In this document: positions 37,061-49,740 of the stretch, in pieces
Layout of the letters: each line of letters begins with the position of its first letter
Position numbering within the stretch: position 1 is the first letter of the stretch
From: Atopsyche davidsoni
Lineage: Eukaryota; Arthropoda; Insecta; Trichoptera; Hydrobiosidae
Assembly: GCA_022113835.1 (NCBI GenBank)
Contig: JAILWY010000014.1
Span: 9,363,501-9,427,500, forward strand
Direction: 5' to 3'
Length of the DNA stretch: 64,000 nucleotides
Notes under the pieces: model-generated
What the model saw: the letters and a program-made list of their open reading frames with translations, nothing else
Database searches by the model: none
Told to the model about the DNA's origin: nothing
Program-made: the position numbers and the translations under genes

Positions 37061-40000
37061 GTGCTTTTTAATTGGCACAGAATAACGATGATTTCCATGG
37101 GCCCTTTAAAATATTTGCATATGCTGATTTTTTACTTAGTCCTTAATCAATTTTTAATATTTTACTAAGAAAAATGTATCCTGATCAGTTCTTTTTTAGT
37201 TTAATTGATATTATCTTCTTATATTGACTTTTTTTTATTTATTCAATAAATTATGCAAACTAGGTGTGTATGTACTATTTTATATACTTGCTTGCTTGTT
37301 ACAAAATTTAATACTATATGTTTTTGATCTTCATCCTTTTGATATTTCAAAATTTAAATGTTATTTTGCACATGCTTTAGTTTCATGTTTAAATAACTTC
37401 TTTAAGCTTTTCTTGTCAAAAATAGCACAACTCGTCTTACTTTTATTACATTTTAAGCTCTCACAAGCATAATATTGTACTACAAATAAATTCCCTCTAT
37501 ATCGCCTGAGTCACGAAGCTTTTACTCAAATTAAATTTTAGTTATCTTTCCCGCAAACTTATTTTATTTATAAGACTAGAGTCCTGTTGGCATCTCTATC
37601 CGACTACAATCTCTATTGAAATGCTGCTTCTCCGGACTATCTTATTCCAGCCGTTTTCCAACCAACATTTGTGAGATTTTTTTAAGGGCGCATAGTTTTC
37701 AATTTATTGCCCACGATTTTTGTATAAAATAAAGTGTCATATTTTCACAATGCTGTTTTTAAAAGTAGGGCACTGCTTGTATCTCAATAACATAATAATA
37801 TTTGACGAGTATTATATATTACAGAATTAATTTTTTTGTGCCCTGCTCGTTAATAATTATACATATCTACTTATATATTTTGCAGTTAAACCATTTAAAT
37901 ATGAATTGGCCGTTTTTTTAAATACTGTAAGATTCGCTTGTTACTGTGTAAAAGGACAATAAAGGAACCCACCACACCAGCCACGTAGGTCAGTATATGG
38001 GCAGATAAATACTAAAAGCTTGTTTGGAAGCTTGTTTATAATAATTAAATTGTGTAGAACCTGCTTTAGCAATGCCCAATATTGTTACAAATAAACTTTG
38101 TTGTTTTGAGCTATTTTAAAGTTAAAAAAAATATTTGAATTGAATTAATAGCAGTCTGTATTTCAATGAAAATTTGAGGATATTTCAAATAAAAGTTGTT
38201 TGTGGGGTAAAATAAATATATTTATGCCAGAATCTAGTATTTTTGTTGGTTTGTTTATTTTTGAAGCTTGTGTATAAACAAGCACTGAATTACTTAGCAT
38301 ATTTTTTTTGGGTAAACATAAATCTTATTATAAACCAGAATATTTTCACTTTTACGAAATATTGATAAAAGACAACATGGATTTGAAATCTCTTTGATGT
38401 CCTTCTGCAAATTCCAATTTAAGGCCATTCTCAACGGGAGCCTCGATTCTTTCGACCACCATTCTTATTTGCAGAGCATGGTCTCTCTCAGCCCCTATCT
38501 GTCGACATACCACACAAACCGCCCTGGGCGGGGCAAACATCCCTCTACCTAACTAAGGGATGAAAACTTTACATGCCGATTGGATCCGAAAGTGGGTCTT
38601 GTTATGTTTATTGGGTTATTAGTTTCAAATCAAATACAGGTTTGTTTGCTGACTCAAAGAGTTTCAGAATTAATGGTGACCTCATTTTGATATTACAATT
38701 AAAATATATCTGATCCATTTTTCCTTTGTCGTTTCTATCTGAAATTGTATTTTCATATACACTGACGTATTCATAATGGAAGATTTATGTATTTTGTTGA
38801 AACAACCATTCAAAATAAATACTAATATCGAAATTCTATTACTTCTCTAAAAATGATTTATTTCCTTTTAATTAAAATAGAAATCAATTCTATTATTTAA
38901 AACAAAATAAGGTTTTTAACGAGTGTACTGTTTATGGTCGTCGACCTTGACAACCTGTAAGATTGATGGCGCGTTATCCAGTAATGGTTATTGCGCTAAT
39001 GATCAGTTTTTAGTACTTAAATTAAAATAATAATTTTTATGTAAATATTTTATACCAAATTTAATTGATCTCACACCTTTACTGGGTTACATACTTCTTC
39101 AAAAATTGTAGGAATTTCACATAAAAAAATTATTGAATTGATACTTGCTTTTCTACTTAACGATTTACTTTACAGTATCAGTTGTATTGTTTTCAAACAA
39201 TATAAAAAGTAGCCAAGAAACTTTTCATATTTTCGGTTCAATTTTTTTTTTAACAGATATAGTTTGTTGTTTAAAATAATTAATATCGTTCTAACTGGCG
39301 AATTGTTGCAAGTCGTAAATAGAAAATACTTTGTTGTAAGCAAAATTCATAGTTGTCTAGATTACCTTTCCCAACAGTACGGCAGGGCTCGTATCAAGCT
39401 TCGAGCCATGTCGTCCTCATTACGCTGAAAGGAACAGAGGACAGAGAAATATGTATTTTGCATTGGAAAGCCAAGGTTTATTGGAGCAGCATCTAAAAAG
39501 CTTCGCTAGACGCTTACTTTCTTTACCTTCTTACCTTACCATTTTATTTAAAATATTGAAATGAAATTCTACAAATATATACACACATAAATATTTTAGT
39601 AAATTAATTGACATTTTACTTCTTTGTTAAATAAATATAAAGTATTTTCAGGTAAACAGAAGACGTACAATGTTATTTATATTTCATTTTTGTTTTGCAT
39701 ATAACGTTTAATGCGTATACATAAATTTTGTTACAACGAATACAAAGTAGGTTTGCGATAAATGGACCATACATAACATATGAAGCTCATTTTGGTTTTT
39801 TAAGCATTGATTAAAAAATCTCTCAAGTTATGAAAGATTTGCTAATGCCATGAACTGTAAAGGGCTTTGTGCATTATATAATACTCTTTCTTCTATTTTT
39901 TTCGTATACTTTTAATATTTTTCGGTATAGGAATTATTTTATTCTCAGGTCTCTGGAAAATTGTATGAGGCTGGGAGTAATAATTTATTTCTCGTCTGTC

Positions 40001-40296
40001 GTTTTCTCGATTCAAATATACATTTCAGTGTAATTGATTTATAAAACGTTCAAAAAAGCAAAGCCATAACCTTTTTTATAAGCTTGATCCTTATTCGTTT
40101 ATCTATTTAAAAATATACCGATTCAAAAAAATTGTATTTTTACAAATTACTCATGCTTTTTTATACGTATAAAGAAAAAAAAATTTTTTTTTCAAAATAA
40201 TATAAGACAAATTTTTGTACACTTTTGTATCTTGCTTAATTATAACGATTATTCTATTGAATCACTTTAGTTATAAACCTATTATTTTTGTTTTAA
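37060..40296. other. AT-rich spacer with one complex patch
   Basis: Mostly AT-rich. The patch at about 38360-38560 is balanced in composition and open on the minus strand (38352-38540); its 62-residue product is not recognised. A short-pyrimidine CAG|GTAAAC occurs at 39651|39652. No transposon is seen. Confidence 0.35.
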
Positions 40297-41158
40297 TCTA
40301 TATATATAAAACACAAAAGATGTTTCTATGTCCGTTATAGGCTTTGAAACCATCCAACCGATGTGCCCCAAACCGGTTTCATTTGAAAGGCAATAATACG
40401 AAGAATCTTTGAGACTAATAAAACAATTAAATACATTCGGTCTATTAATTAAGTCAATTTTCGACATTTTCCATACAAAAAATTTCAACATCTGTAAAGT
40501 TGACATCGTTCTTGCAAAAAAAATTGAATCATTGTGAAGATTGCGCATAATACGGACTTTCTAAACAAAATCACTGATCTGTCATTCACAACAGAGAGTT
40601 TTATCATTTGAGGTTATCAAAAAAATAAATATATATATATACTAACTATTAAACAGTGCATTAAATACATTCGGTCCATTAATTAGGTCAATTTTCGACA
40701 TTTTCCATACAAAAATTTTCAACATCTGTAAAGTCGAGATCGTTCCTCGTAAAGAATTTGAAAAAAGAACATTGTGAAGATCGCGCATAGAACGGACTTT
40801 CAAAACAAAATTACTGATCTGTCATTCACAACAGAGAGTTTTATCATTTGTAGTTATCAAAATAAAATATATACTTATATATATGTCAAAAAATGGCACC
40901 GAAAAAAGCTGTAATTGGAAGAAATACGAAATTTATGCGAAACGGAAAAGAACCGAAAGAGCAGCCGAAACTGCCGGACAACATGAAGTCATTTGGAGTC
41001 AAAAAGGTTGAAAGAACGACTGCCAAGAGCAGTAGAAACACCAGAAAAACATGAAGCACGTCTAGAACAAGTTCGAATCAGAGCTACTACAGCAAGAGCT
41101 GCTGAAACTCCCCAGCAGCATGATAACAGCGTAGTAGCACACGCCGGGTATCCGCTAG
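40297..41158 (+). mobile_element. Non-autonomous Helitron 2 with an internal duplication
   Basis: It starts TCTATATATATAAAACAC after host A (40296) and ends CTAG at 41155-41158 before host T (41159). Most of it aligns with Helitron 1. It is longer (862 bp) because the segment from about 40411 to 40644 is repeated in tandem; for example, ATTCGGTC lies at 40435 and again at 40669. The two repeat units differ by point changes and small indels, so the duplication is not brand new. Confidence 0.93.
40893..41158 (+). pseudogene. Frameshifted Helitron N-terminal stub
   Basis: The start MAPKKAVIG at 40893 corresponds to the Helitron 1 stub. Small indels after about codon 9 and again near 40990 shift the frame. 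The later nucleotide sequence encoding the EHEARLEQ-like repeat survives (41050-41100) but is out of register. It is a dead copy of the same stub. Confidence 0.7.
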
Positions 41159-41159
41159 T

Positions 41160-41550
41160 TTAATATAAATATTATTAAGAAAATATATAAATGCTCCAAT
41201 GCTAGGTTTTTTTTAACTATAGTTTCTTATTGTTTAACCTAAATGCGGTTTATTTGTTTTTCATGTAAATCACAGATACACTTTACCAAATATTTTTTTA
41301 TGGTATATTTTTTTATTGATGTAAAAATGAATAAAATCAAGGATAACGCTAATCAAAAAAAAAAAAAGTGGTTATGATGTTTCCGTACACGTCTGCAATA
41401 TAGCGAAACTTTGACTTTTTCCTCATACAAAATACTAATCATACTTTTCTCATTTTTTCTTTTCGCCAGCACCATATCCTTGTTGGCAAGTTCGATCTTC
41501 AACAAACTTATCTCCAATACAAATAATGATTTCGCATCGTGATGGCCCAC
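41160..41550. other. AT-rich spacer, no gene seen
   Basis: AT-rich with a poly-A run near 41355. Nothing recognisable. Confidence 0.4.
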
Positions 41551-41890
41551 GTAGCCCCCCCCTCCCCCCCCCCGCTGACCCGCCGATCCGGGACTCCCCG
41601 CAAATAGAACGGGGATAGAAGAATACCCACGCGGTTTTTTATTGCGTCGCGGAAATGGGTCACCCTCGAGAGCGAGCCATTGTTTGTGTTCCTTGTTTAC
41701 AGCCCTAACCCTGCAGGGACAGGGGGGGGAGGGTGTTTACGCACATTGCCGAGCTTTGCGATTCCACTTAAGGGTTATTCGCGGTCGAGGGGGTGCGCTT
41801 AAACGGAGATTATCTTATACTGAATGTCGGAATGCTGCATGGTATATCTCTTCTTGTCGCATTCAATGTCGTGTAAATTGATACATTTTC
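41550..41890. other. GC-rich island with a forkhead-type site
   Basis: C-rich and G-rich runs flank complex sequence. TTGTTTAC at 41693-41700 matches the forkhead-family core. Open frames lack domains. Candidate regulatory element by composition and motif only. Confidence 0.27.
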
Positions 41891-43420
41891 CGAATCATTG
41901 TATCTTGTACCCAATTTTAGATCATTGATTAATAGTAACACAGTATTGACTTTTGCTTATAAATCAATCCATTTCTTGTGATATTTGAGCCACGCTCATA
42001 TTCCCAAATAAGTCCCATTATATCAGTGAATAAATATAAACTTTAGATTACAGCTCGTGGTGAGTATAACATGTATACTTAATGATTAATTCAAACGTGT
42101 ATTTTCTTTTTTTTTGTTTTACTTTCCTCGATTTACTTTTCTTTTACAAATTTCCGCAAGATTTCATGATAAATCCCTAGAATTTTTTTATGCTTACTTC
42201 TCTCTTGTTATTACGTTTATTCTCTCTTCCGGATGATGAATAACAAATGTATTCATAATTCCGGCTTTTAGGTTATGAAAATAAACTGCTTCACAAGAAA
42301 TTCGAACATAATCATATATTTTGTAGTGCGCCTAAAATGATTCAGATGTTAATGTGTGGTGTATTGTAAATCCCTCGCAGGGTGATCGACGCGCTGCCCG
42401 ATTTAAGATTTGTTCCTGCCATGAAATACGACGTAATATATAGCGTGCCACATACACGCTAGACTCCCACCCTGTACAGGTTATTACTATCGTATGGTCT
42501 AAATCACGTTTTTCTCGCTGTGTGCAGAAAAATTATGTATGCATTATCTGAACAAACTGTTAATATATATTATAAAAAATATGTTTAAAAAAAAACACTT
42601 TTGTATTAAATTACTTTGTTATTACAAAGATGTAGTTGTAAATATTTTAGCCCGAATCTATTTTTAAAATACTGCTCAACCTTTTTTCCGTGTCTAAAAA
42701 TAGAATGGTGTATAAATTTTATCCCCATTAGTGAAACTATGAAAGGTTTTGCCAAATCTAATATGCACAAAAAAAACTTGGCAACGACGAAGATACCCAT
42801 CCGTTTTATTGATTAAAATATATTCTGAGAACAGAAAACGTCCCTCATTACAGACATCATTTACATTTCATATATTTTTACATGCAATTTCTTGCCAGAA
42901 TTGTATAAATGTATCGTATAATTATGTAATGTATAAGTATAGGGTATTGTAATAGCACAATTCAACCGTATTTTAAATATTCATAACCATATCAGAAATC
43001 TAATCTAATATTAATAATTGATGTGACGTAATCGACGTGTGCTGCTCGTACTATTATAATTAATATTTGATCAGTCAGTTTCCTTGTGACTGTCACTGAA
43101 GGATGAGAATTAAGATATTTAGTATTGATAGGTGTCATTCTGACACAAGAGACTGTTTCATCTTACTAATCACTTGAAAAATTCATCACCAAAAATGGTT
43201 GACATATATATTTAGTTTTTATTTCCTATTGTTAAAGCTTTCAATTCTGTAAAATAATGTGAAATGTCATAGTACAAGTACATTTGAACAAAACGCCGCT
43301 GATATTGTAAACGCAACGAACTAATGCATCGATCCATTCTATTTAAAACACAACGGTGGACAGAAATACGGTTTAAGAATGAAACCTCAGAATGAATCTA
43401 CTATTAAAGATATATCATAT
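41890..43420. other. AT-rich spacer with a complex patch at 42360-42540
   Basis: The patch is of balanced composition. The rest is AT-rich. No genes or repeats were found. Confidence 0.35.
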
Positions 43421-43770
43421 CCACCCTCTCCAATTAATTGCGTACTGTCCTATTTATTATTTCCGCCGGTTGTCCCGAACGTGAAATCTCCACTGTGGCC
43501 TCGGATCAATTTACAATTTTCATCGGCGTCGTATCGCTAAATGCCAAAAACCACACAATTCAATGACACTCAACACACGAGCTGAGTTTTGTTCGAATAT
43601 CCATCCGGGCTTCAGAATCCCGAATAGAGGATTTGTCGGTACTCTTGCGATCGGCATTGCTCTCTGGAAAAGGTCGGTCGCTCTCGTCAAGAAGTGGATC
43701 CACGAATTACACCTTTTGTTTATTCAAGTACCGTCCGACTCACATATACTGTTATGTACTGTGCTTTCAA
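43420..43770. other. Long complex-sequence island
   Basis: About 350 bp of balanced, non-repetitive sequence. The open frame 43563-43784 on the + strand encodes nothing I recognise and has no plausible splice context. One of the stronger candidates for a conserved noncoding element. Confidence 0.3.
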
Positions 43771-44500
43771 AACCTGTGACGTAAACTCAATAATTATTCA
43801 TCTTGTAAATCCAAAGTAAATTTCTCTTATTCTGTTTGGGGTATTACTCTTCAATTTATCTTTTTACAATCTTAACTTCTATTTGTAAATGCTTTCAAAT
43901 ATTGAATGTATATTATCAATATGTGATACACTCTGGATTTCGATAAAGCTTATTAACTTATTATTATATTTTGGAAATTACAATATCTCACAAAAAAAAC
44001 TTAAATATTTTTTTTGCCTTTATCATTGAATACCAGGCAAGTTGATTATTAAATGTTATAACTTGTATTTATTATATTTGTTGAAGACCTTTATTACAGA
44101 ACTCTCGTATAATAGTAGTATATCGATATATATGCAAAAAGTAAAAGTAGCTTGCTCAAAGTACCAACAAAAAACGTCATTATCACAAGCGTAATTAATA
44201 TTCATGACATCATTCTTTCAGTACGATTTCAAAATTTATTTTTATATTTTTACAACAAGAAACCTCGGTTATTCTTTATTCGAGAACCTTTTTTATCATA
44301 AAGATTTTTCCTTGTATCTATTTGTATATGAAATGTATTCGTTTAAAGCACGAACATCGTGTTTCGCCTCAAACACGGATTGATCTTAATATACGATGCT
44401 ACATTCAACATATCACACAACTTAAATATTCATCAGACAATGTTGCATTATACAATATACATTCGGTTAGATAGTGATTAGTAAGCAATTACCATAATCT
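43770..44500. other. AT-rich spacer, no gene seen
   Basis: AT-rich. Nothing supportable. Confidence 0.4.
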
Positions 44501-44850
44501 TCGCGAGTCCGCCTCCCTCCCCATCACCTGCATATTCATGAGCTACCTTCAGCCATTGACGTCGGCTAATTCAATTCTCGTTCTCCTTCGGGCATGGCAT
44601 TATACCCCCGGACGATATGCTCATCGCTTACCGCGCTGTTTGCCGATGGTATTTCAATTATTTATCGCGCTTTCCGCTACCCGATGCCGTAAGCTGGGAC
44701 CTCGGTCAAAACCCAATGAATATAAGATTGCATCGCACGAGTACGATAGCGCGCCATGCTCCGTGTCCCCACACAATCATCGTTTCGACACCTCTGGCCT
44801 TAAAGTCGTAAATGTATTTCTAACATGTCTGGGGTGCGTAAAACATGCTT
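44500..44850. other. Long complex-sequence island with a POU-like site
   Basis: Balanced composition over 350 bp. TGCATATTCATGA at 44529-44541 resembles a POU/octamer-type composite. The open frame 44538-44903 has no domain and overlaps a second frame in another register, so coding is unlikely. Confidence 0.3.
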
Positions 44851-46735
44851 TTTACAACTTATCAAATAATCAGTATGTTTTGAAATATGGCTTAGTGGAA
44901 TAAACAATTCATTCGCCAGAGGTTATATTAAATCTAAAAAAAATGGAGCAACAAAATGCTTATTGTGAAATTTGGTAATAAAAAATATAATTTTTTATAT
45001 CATTTAAAACAAATAAAATATGTCGTGTCATCTGGGGTATTTTATGAAATTAATTGTACTTAATTTCCAATAATCCAAGAGACTAGTGCGGCGTGGACAG
45101 AATCCGAAAGTTATGTAATATTGTAATAGCGGTAATAAGCGATACTCCTAGAAAATTTACCTCAATATCGAAAATAAAAAAAACTACATGTACGCTACCA
45201 CCTAAGCCACACCTTGTAAGCCCCACAACCTACGCGCAGGATCAACGAATAGCAACATACCGTTATATAACCTCAATCCTAAGGACTTTTTAATTTACCA
45301 AAGAATAAATAAAGAATCTTGTAATTTAGTTTTTTTTTTTTGAGACGCGGCGATTTTCAATATAGGGCTTACGTACCACTCGCTAAAAGCTTTGCGCTAA
45401 ATTTCGTTCACTTACCTGAAATATACACTCATTCTGTAATTTATGCGAAAACGTCACATTCATATCACCAATATTGTATTTGATGGATTGCTCCGTGTTA
45501 TATTTACATAATTTATTAAAAATATTAATTTTGTATTTAAAAGTCATGCACCATTATTATTGATATACGTTGAAATTTAATCAAGGTAATTGTTCCCAAT
45601 AAAACACATTTGACAATGTATTCGGTAGAACCTGTGTACCTAAGTAGATATATATTTTGCTGATAATGCGTTTGCGATTCTTTGATCTGCAGTTTCAACA
45701 CAGGTGATTTAAATTTTCATTCAGGTTGTTTTGAACATATTTTTAAAATAGTAATTTTACATGAATATGTCTACACAAACTTTCACAATTGCTAAACCAA
45801 ATACAATATTTTAACAAGACCTTCCCAAAGAACTTTCAATACTTGTTTGACTTTCGTATTTGCTTGTATTTCTGATTATTTTTCTTTACAAGCTTGGCAT
45901 TCAACATTTACTAAATATTAAGAAGATTCTCACTGTAAAATAAACATTCAACCCGTATTTATTTCAATATTTTAGACTACGTTTAAAATGTTATCAAGAT
46001 AGATAATTATTATTACACAACAGAAACCCTAATATATATTTTTTTAATTTCTGTATGTATTTAATTATTATATATTTATCATATAATGATATCTTTTTGT
46101 ACGTATTCACTCTCATTTAAAACAACAGAGAGTACATATTCACTGAGAGCGTAAATATTTTTTTAATAAATATACTTAAAGTTGCTAATAATTCTCTTTT
46201 TTTAAAAATTTATTTGTATGCATTTCAGAATATTTCTTTTTACAAATATTTCATTTTCAATATATTTAAATTATAACGAGTCATAAGTGTGTTTCATTTA
46301 AATGAAAATGAATACTTTGATTTTATTTTAGTTCTTAATACTCAAAAATCTTTTTCTTACTGTTGATACCTTTAGCTGTATGCTATAACTTCATAAAATA
46401 AAGTAAGCCCTACTTTTGGAGAGAGAAATTGATTAATATTATGTTGTTGTTTATATGGATAACGCGGCGATCGATCAATCATAATAAGGAATGTTGCAAG
46501 TCACGTGTTTTTAATGTATTTGCCCTTTTTTGGGTTTTTCCTTTATGGTGTAGAAGTCGGTATTATACAATGATTTATTTCTTTTTTATCCCCTCAAAAT
46601 AAGGCCTATCATAATATTCGCATAGCTTACACTGGATATATTTTTTGCAAAAATAGTTAAAAAACTTAACAGTAACATTCAAGGCGTGATTTTCTATAAA
46701 CTGAGGTATTGTTCTTTTTTCTATACGATTTTTAA
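44850..46735. other. AT-rich spacer, no gene seen
   Basis: AT-rich. A CAG|GTAAGTG string exists on the minus strand at 45416|45415 but lacks a pyrimidine tract. Nothing else is visible. Confidence 0.4.
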
Positions 46736-46738
46736 TTT

Positions 46739-46812
46739 ACAAATTTTTTTTTTGTTTGTTTACAGGTAAGCAACATTTCTTAACATTCCGCGAGGAAGCA
46801 TGGTTGTGAAAG
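46739..46812 (+). other. Candidate recursive splice (ratchet) point 2 with a possible 47-nt recursive exon
   Basis: A long T-rich tract (46744-46761, TTTTTTTTTTGTTTGTTT) leads to ACAG at 46762-46765, followed directly by GTAAGC at 46766. It is the best acceptor-donor fusion in the window. A second donor, AAG|GTATGT at 46812|46813, would define a recursive exon 46766-46812 of 47 nt. This is the arrangement described for recursive exons, in which the regenerated donor competes with a downstream one. The strand agrees with the site at 9565. Confidence 0.75.
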
Positions 46813-47110
46813 GTATGTTTATGTATATTCATTTTAAAAATGTCACTCTCCTGATTTTGGGAAGTTTTATTGCTTCATTACTACGGCGTCCACGACTCTC
46901 GGCTCTGGTCTCTGCTCCGGTACAAATTTCGCTCGGGGTTTCCGCCGACACGCTTGTTTGTCCTTGTCGCGGAGGCAAGCAGGTGGGAAACTGATCACAT
47001 GTCACAGCAGGAAACGTAAATAAAGCTGAACCAATTTTACCGGCTTTCCTTTACGAGTCAATACCCGCCGCCCATTATCGTCCCACCCGAGCTTTGTGCA
47101 TCGCTGTGTG
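46812..47110. other. Complex island downstream of ratchet point 2
   Basis: Balanced composition (46860-47110) directly after the ratchet signal. Conservation around ratchet points is known in flies; whether it applies here cannot be seen. No domain-bearing frame. Confidence 0.28.
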
Positions 47111-48240
47111 ATAGACTTTGAATATTGGTGGATGTTTAAGATACATACTAGCAATTTACTCAAAACAGTTTATTTTGAGTAAAACAATGCTTTAAAATAA
47201 TTCATCACAATTCAAATAGAACACGATAAATATATGCAACCCAGCACTAAAAACACTTAAAATTAAAAATTAAATTTTATATTTAAGTATAATCGAAATA
47301 ACCATACCGTTTTCATGTGAATTAAATTGAAACCATGTTTTCAATTATATATAAATATATTTATTATTAAACATAGCAATAGCCTTTCATTAGTCAGAAC
47401 CGCCCAGCTTCATAAACTTTTGTACAGATAATCTCAAAATATCTTATTTATCTTTTCTATCTAATCCTAATCAAGTGGGTATTGTATCAAAAACATCAGC
47501 CTGAGATAGTCTCGGCAATACAGTGAGCTTAGTCTTCAAGTTCTTGGTTAGGAATCAAACAAACATACCAAACAAATAACATATTCAACTAAATTAGTAT
47601 GTTTTCCTTTTATATATTTACTGTTCTTTATGAATATGACTGCTTGTTTGAAAACAATGTTAGTAAGTTGATGTAAAATATCTGATCATTATTCCTAAAA
47701 TAGAAAAAGTCAGATGGCGGTTTCCTCAAATTCGAGGCAGCCGAGTAAGTTGAGAGCATTTTTCAAAGAAGACACTTTATCAAAAGGAAACTTTCCTCTC
47801 TAATCTGACTTTACAGACAATTTTGAAGAGAACATTCACAAGGACCTAACATTAAATTTTGTAACAATATCCATTTCAATATCAGAAAACATGTTTCCTA
47901 ATTTCCTTTTGCAGAGCCTGCAATCGATGGCTTTTACTTCACACAAAATAAAACAAATAAAATTTTTAAGAGGTTGATATTGAATAAAAACACTTATGTA
48001 ATATATCTTCATAAATATTGTATTCAAGGCTTTAAATAACAATATGTATTTTTCTAAAATACTATTGTGCTTCCTATTGACGTCAAAAGCGATATTCTAC
48101 TACACGTATAATCAAGACTTGTTTCACTACTGTAAAGCATGTATTATCCGAATTGCCGTGATCTCAATGTATTTTTATACGTTAATTTGCAAAATAAATA
48201 TTGTTAACGATTAAAAATCGAAAACCCCTGATAATATTAA
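47110..48240. other. AT-rich spacer, no gene seen
   Basis: AT-rich. Nothing supportable. Confidence 0.4.
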
Positions 48241-48560
48241 GCTGACCTTCTACGGACTATGCAAAGTGACGGCCGGCCTTCTGGGCCGCGCAGCCTACCG
48301 CGATAATTTAGTAAATATTTTCCCACAATTGTTATTTGGAGCTCACGGAATTCAATTTGCCCAGGAGTTATAGGAGAGTAAGTAATTTAAACTTTCCGAT
48401 TTAATTGAGCTCTGGGAGTGGAAGAGTTCCCAGTAATGGCCCAGGGAATGAAAATTTTGGATTCCAATCATCTCCAGAGTTTTTCTGAATATTGATTTAC
48501 AGCCACAGTTGATAATTTATGTAAATTATTGATTTATTCCAATAATGCTCGAGCCCCACA
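48240..48560. other. Complex-sequence island with a Sox-like palindrome
   Basis: Balanced, non-repetitive 320-bp block. ACAATTGTTAT at 48325-48335 contains facing Sox-type cores. Candidate conserved noncoding element. Confidence 0.3.
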
Positions 48561-48662
48561 GAAAACGAGTATTAAATAGGGCCTCGGTCAAATTTTTTCC
48601 AATTTTTGACACGGTTTTTCAATTCAAACACGAATTCACCCACGAGAATCTGGTTTGATTTG

Positions 48663-48663
<1 letters not shown>

Positions 48664-48729
<66 letters not shown>

Positions 48730-48738
48730 CATATATGG
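48664..48738. repeat. (TA)n microsatellite
   Basis: About 75 bp of alternating TA with two TACATA interruptions near its 3' side. Confidence 0.97.
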
Positions 48739-48739
48739 T

Positions 48740-49470
48740 TGAGTATATGGCTAAAGTATATGAAGACTATCGATTGCCTTTATGTGCTAGCAATATCGGA
48801 AGAAACCCATCAGTAATAAATTCAGTTACATAGATAAACCTTAATGCTATTTTAATTTGTAAAACGTTATTCGATGCATGCCGCAAGGACCATATAATAA
48901 TTATGCTGATGACAAACAATTTCGATGTTTAACTGCTAACCTTCTTCTGCTCTTTGTAAGGTGATGCATCTCTGGAAATTCGTTCAACCATTAACAGAAT
49001 CGTACTTGAAAAATCGATAGGGGATACTCGTGAAATGTTTTATTAATAATATGAATAATTACTTCGATAATAAATCATATTGCGTGCGTGTACGTGCAGT
49101 GATACATTACTTGCCTATAAATATCTTTAAAGCAGATTAAGCATAAATATTTTTGTGTTTTTAAAGACAAAAATAGTAAATACGAGTGTATAACATTTAA
49201 CTCGATTTTTACGCATATTCAATATATAATAAAATGTATAAAAGTGCTTACTTAGCTAAAAATTCACAGGACTCCACTCCTAAGCCTTGCTACTTTAAAA
49301 TATTTCATTGTAAAAGTTTTAAGGGGAAATATTTATGCCTTTTGAATAAATATTTACACTTAACGTTATTTAGAATAGCTGAGTTTTTATCTGTCATTGG
49401 AATCTTGAGTAATATGTATTTGAAGTTGCTAATTGACTCGTTAATTCTATAAATCTTTCAATTACACGGA
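48740..49470. other. AT-rich spacer, no gene seen
   Basis: AT-rich. Nothing supportable. Confidence 0.4.
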
Positions 49471-49740
49471 TCGACCCCGCTGCCATCGCCTTGCTAGACC
49501 ACAATTTGATTTAACGTAAGAGCATGATTGAATAATGTAAATTGATTGGTTGCTTCTGATTTTGACATTTAATTAGGTTCGCTACCACTCAATACCCTTC
49601 AATTATAAAAGATCTAATTACTTCTGGAAATGGTGGAATTCGCTGGGCTCGTCTGCTGTAAGTAAATTATTAGCTGCTATTGTGAACGCTGAGGTGCTAG
49701 GAGAGAGCTGTCCTCGGAGTTGGATAATCAACCATATTTT
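49470..49740. other. Complex island rich in homeodomain cores
   Basis: Contains TTTAATTAGG at 49568-49577 and CTAATTACTT at 49614-49623 within balanced sequence. It fits an enhancer-like element, inferred from short motifs only. Confidence 0.3.

Noticed and set aside
36788..37168. Poly-proline/glycine open frames over the CCA tract
   Set aside because: Three overlapping frames on both strands are open only because of the trinucleotide repeat. There is no complex sequence with a domain.
38352..38540. Minus-strand 62-residue open frame as an exon
   Set aside because: The peptide is not recognised and no convincing splice sites bound it. Balanced composition alone explains the open frame.
44538..44903. 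121-residue open frame as a gene
   Set aside because: A second frame is also open over the same DNA, no domain is seen, and the region looks like the other noncoding islands.
45405..45440. TTTCAG|GTAAGTG on the minus strand
   Set aside because: The pyrimidine tract is short and broken, and the strand disagrees with the two strong sites.
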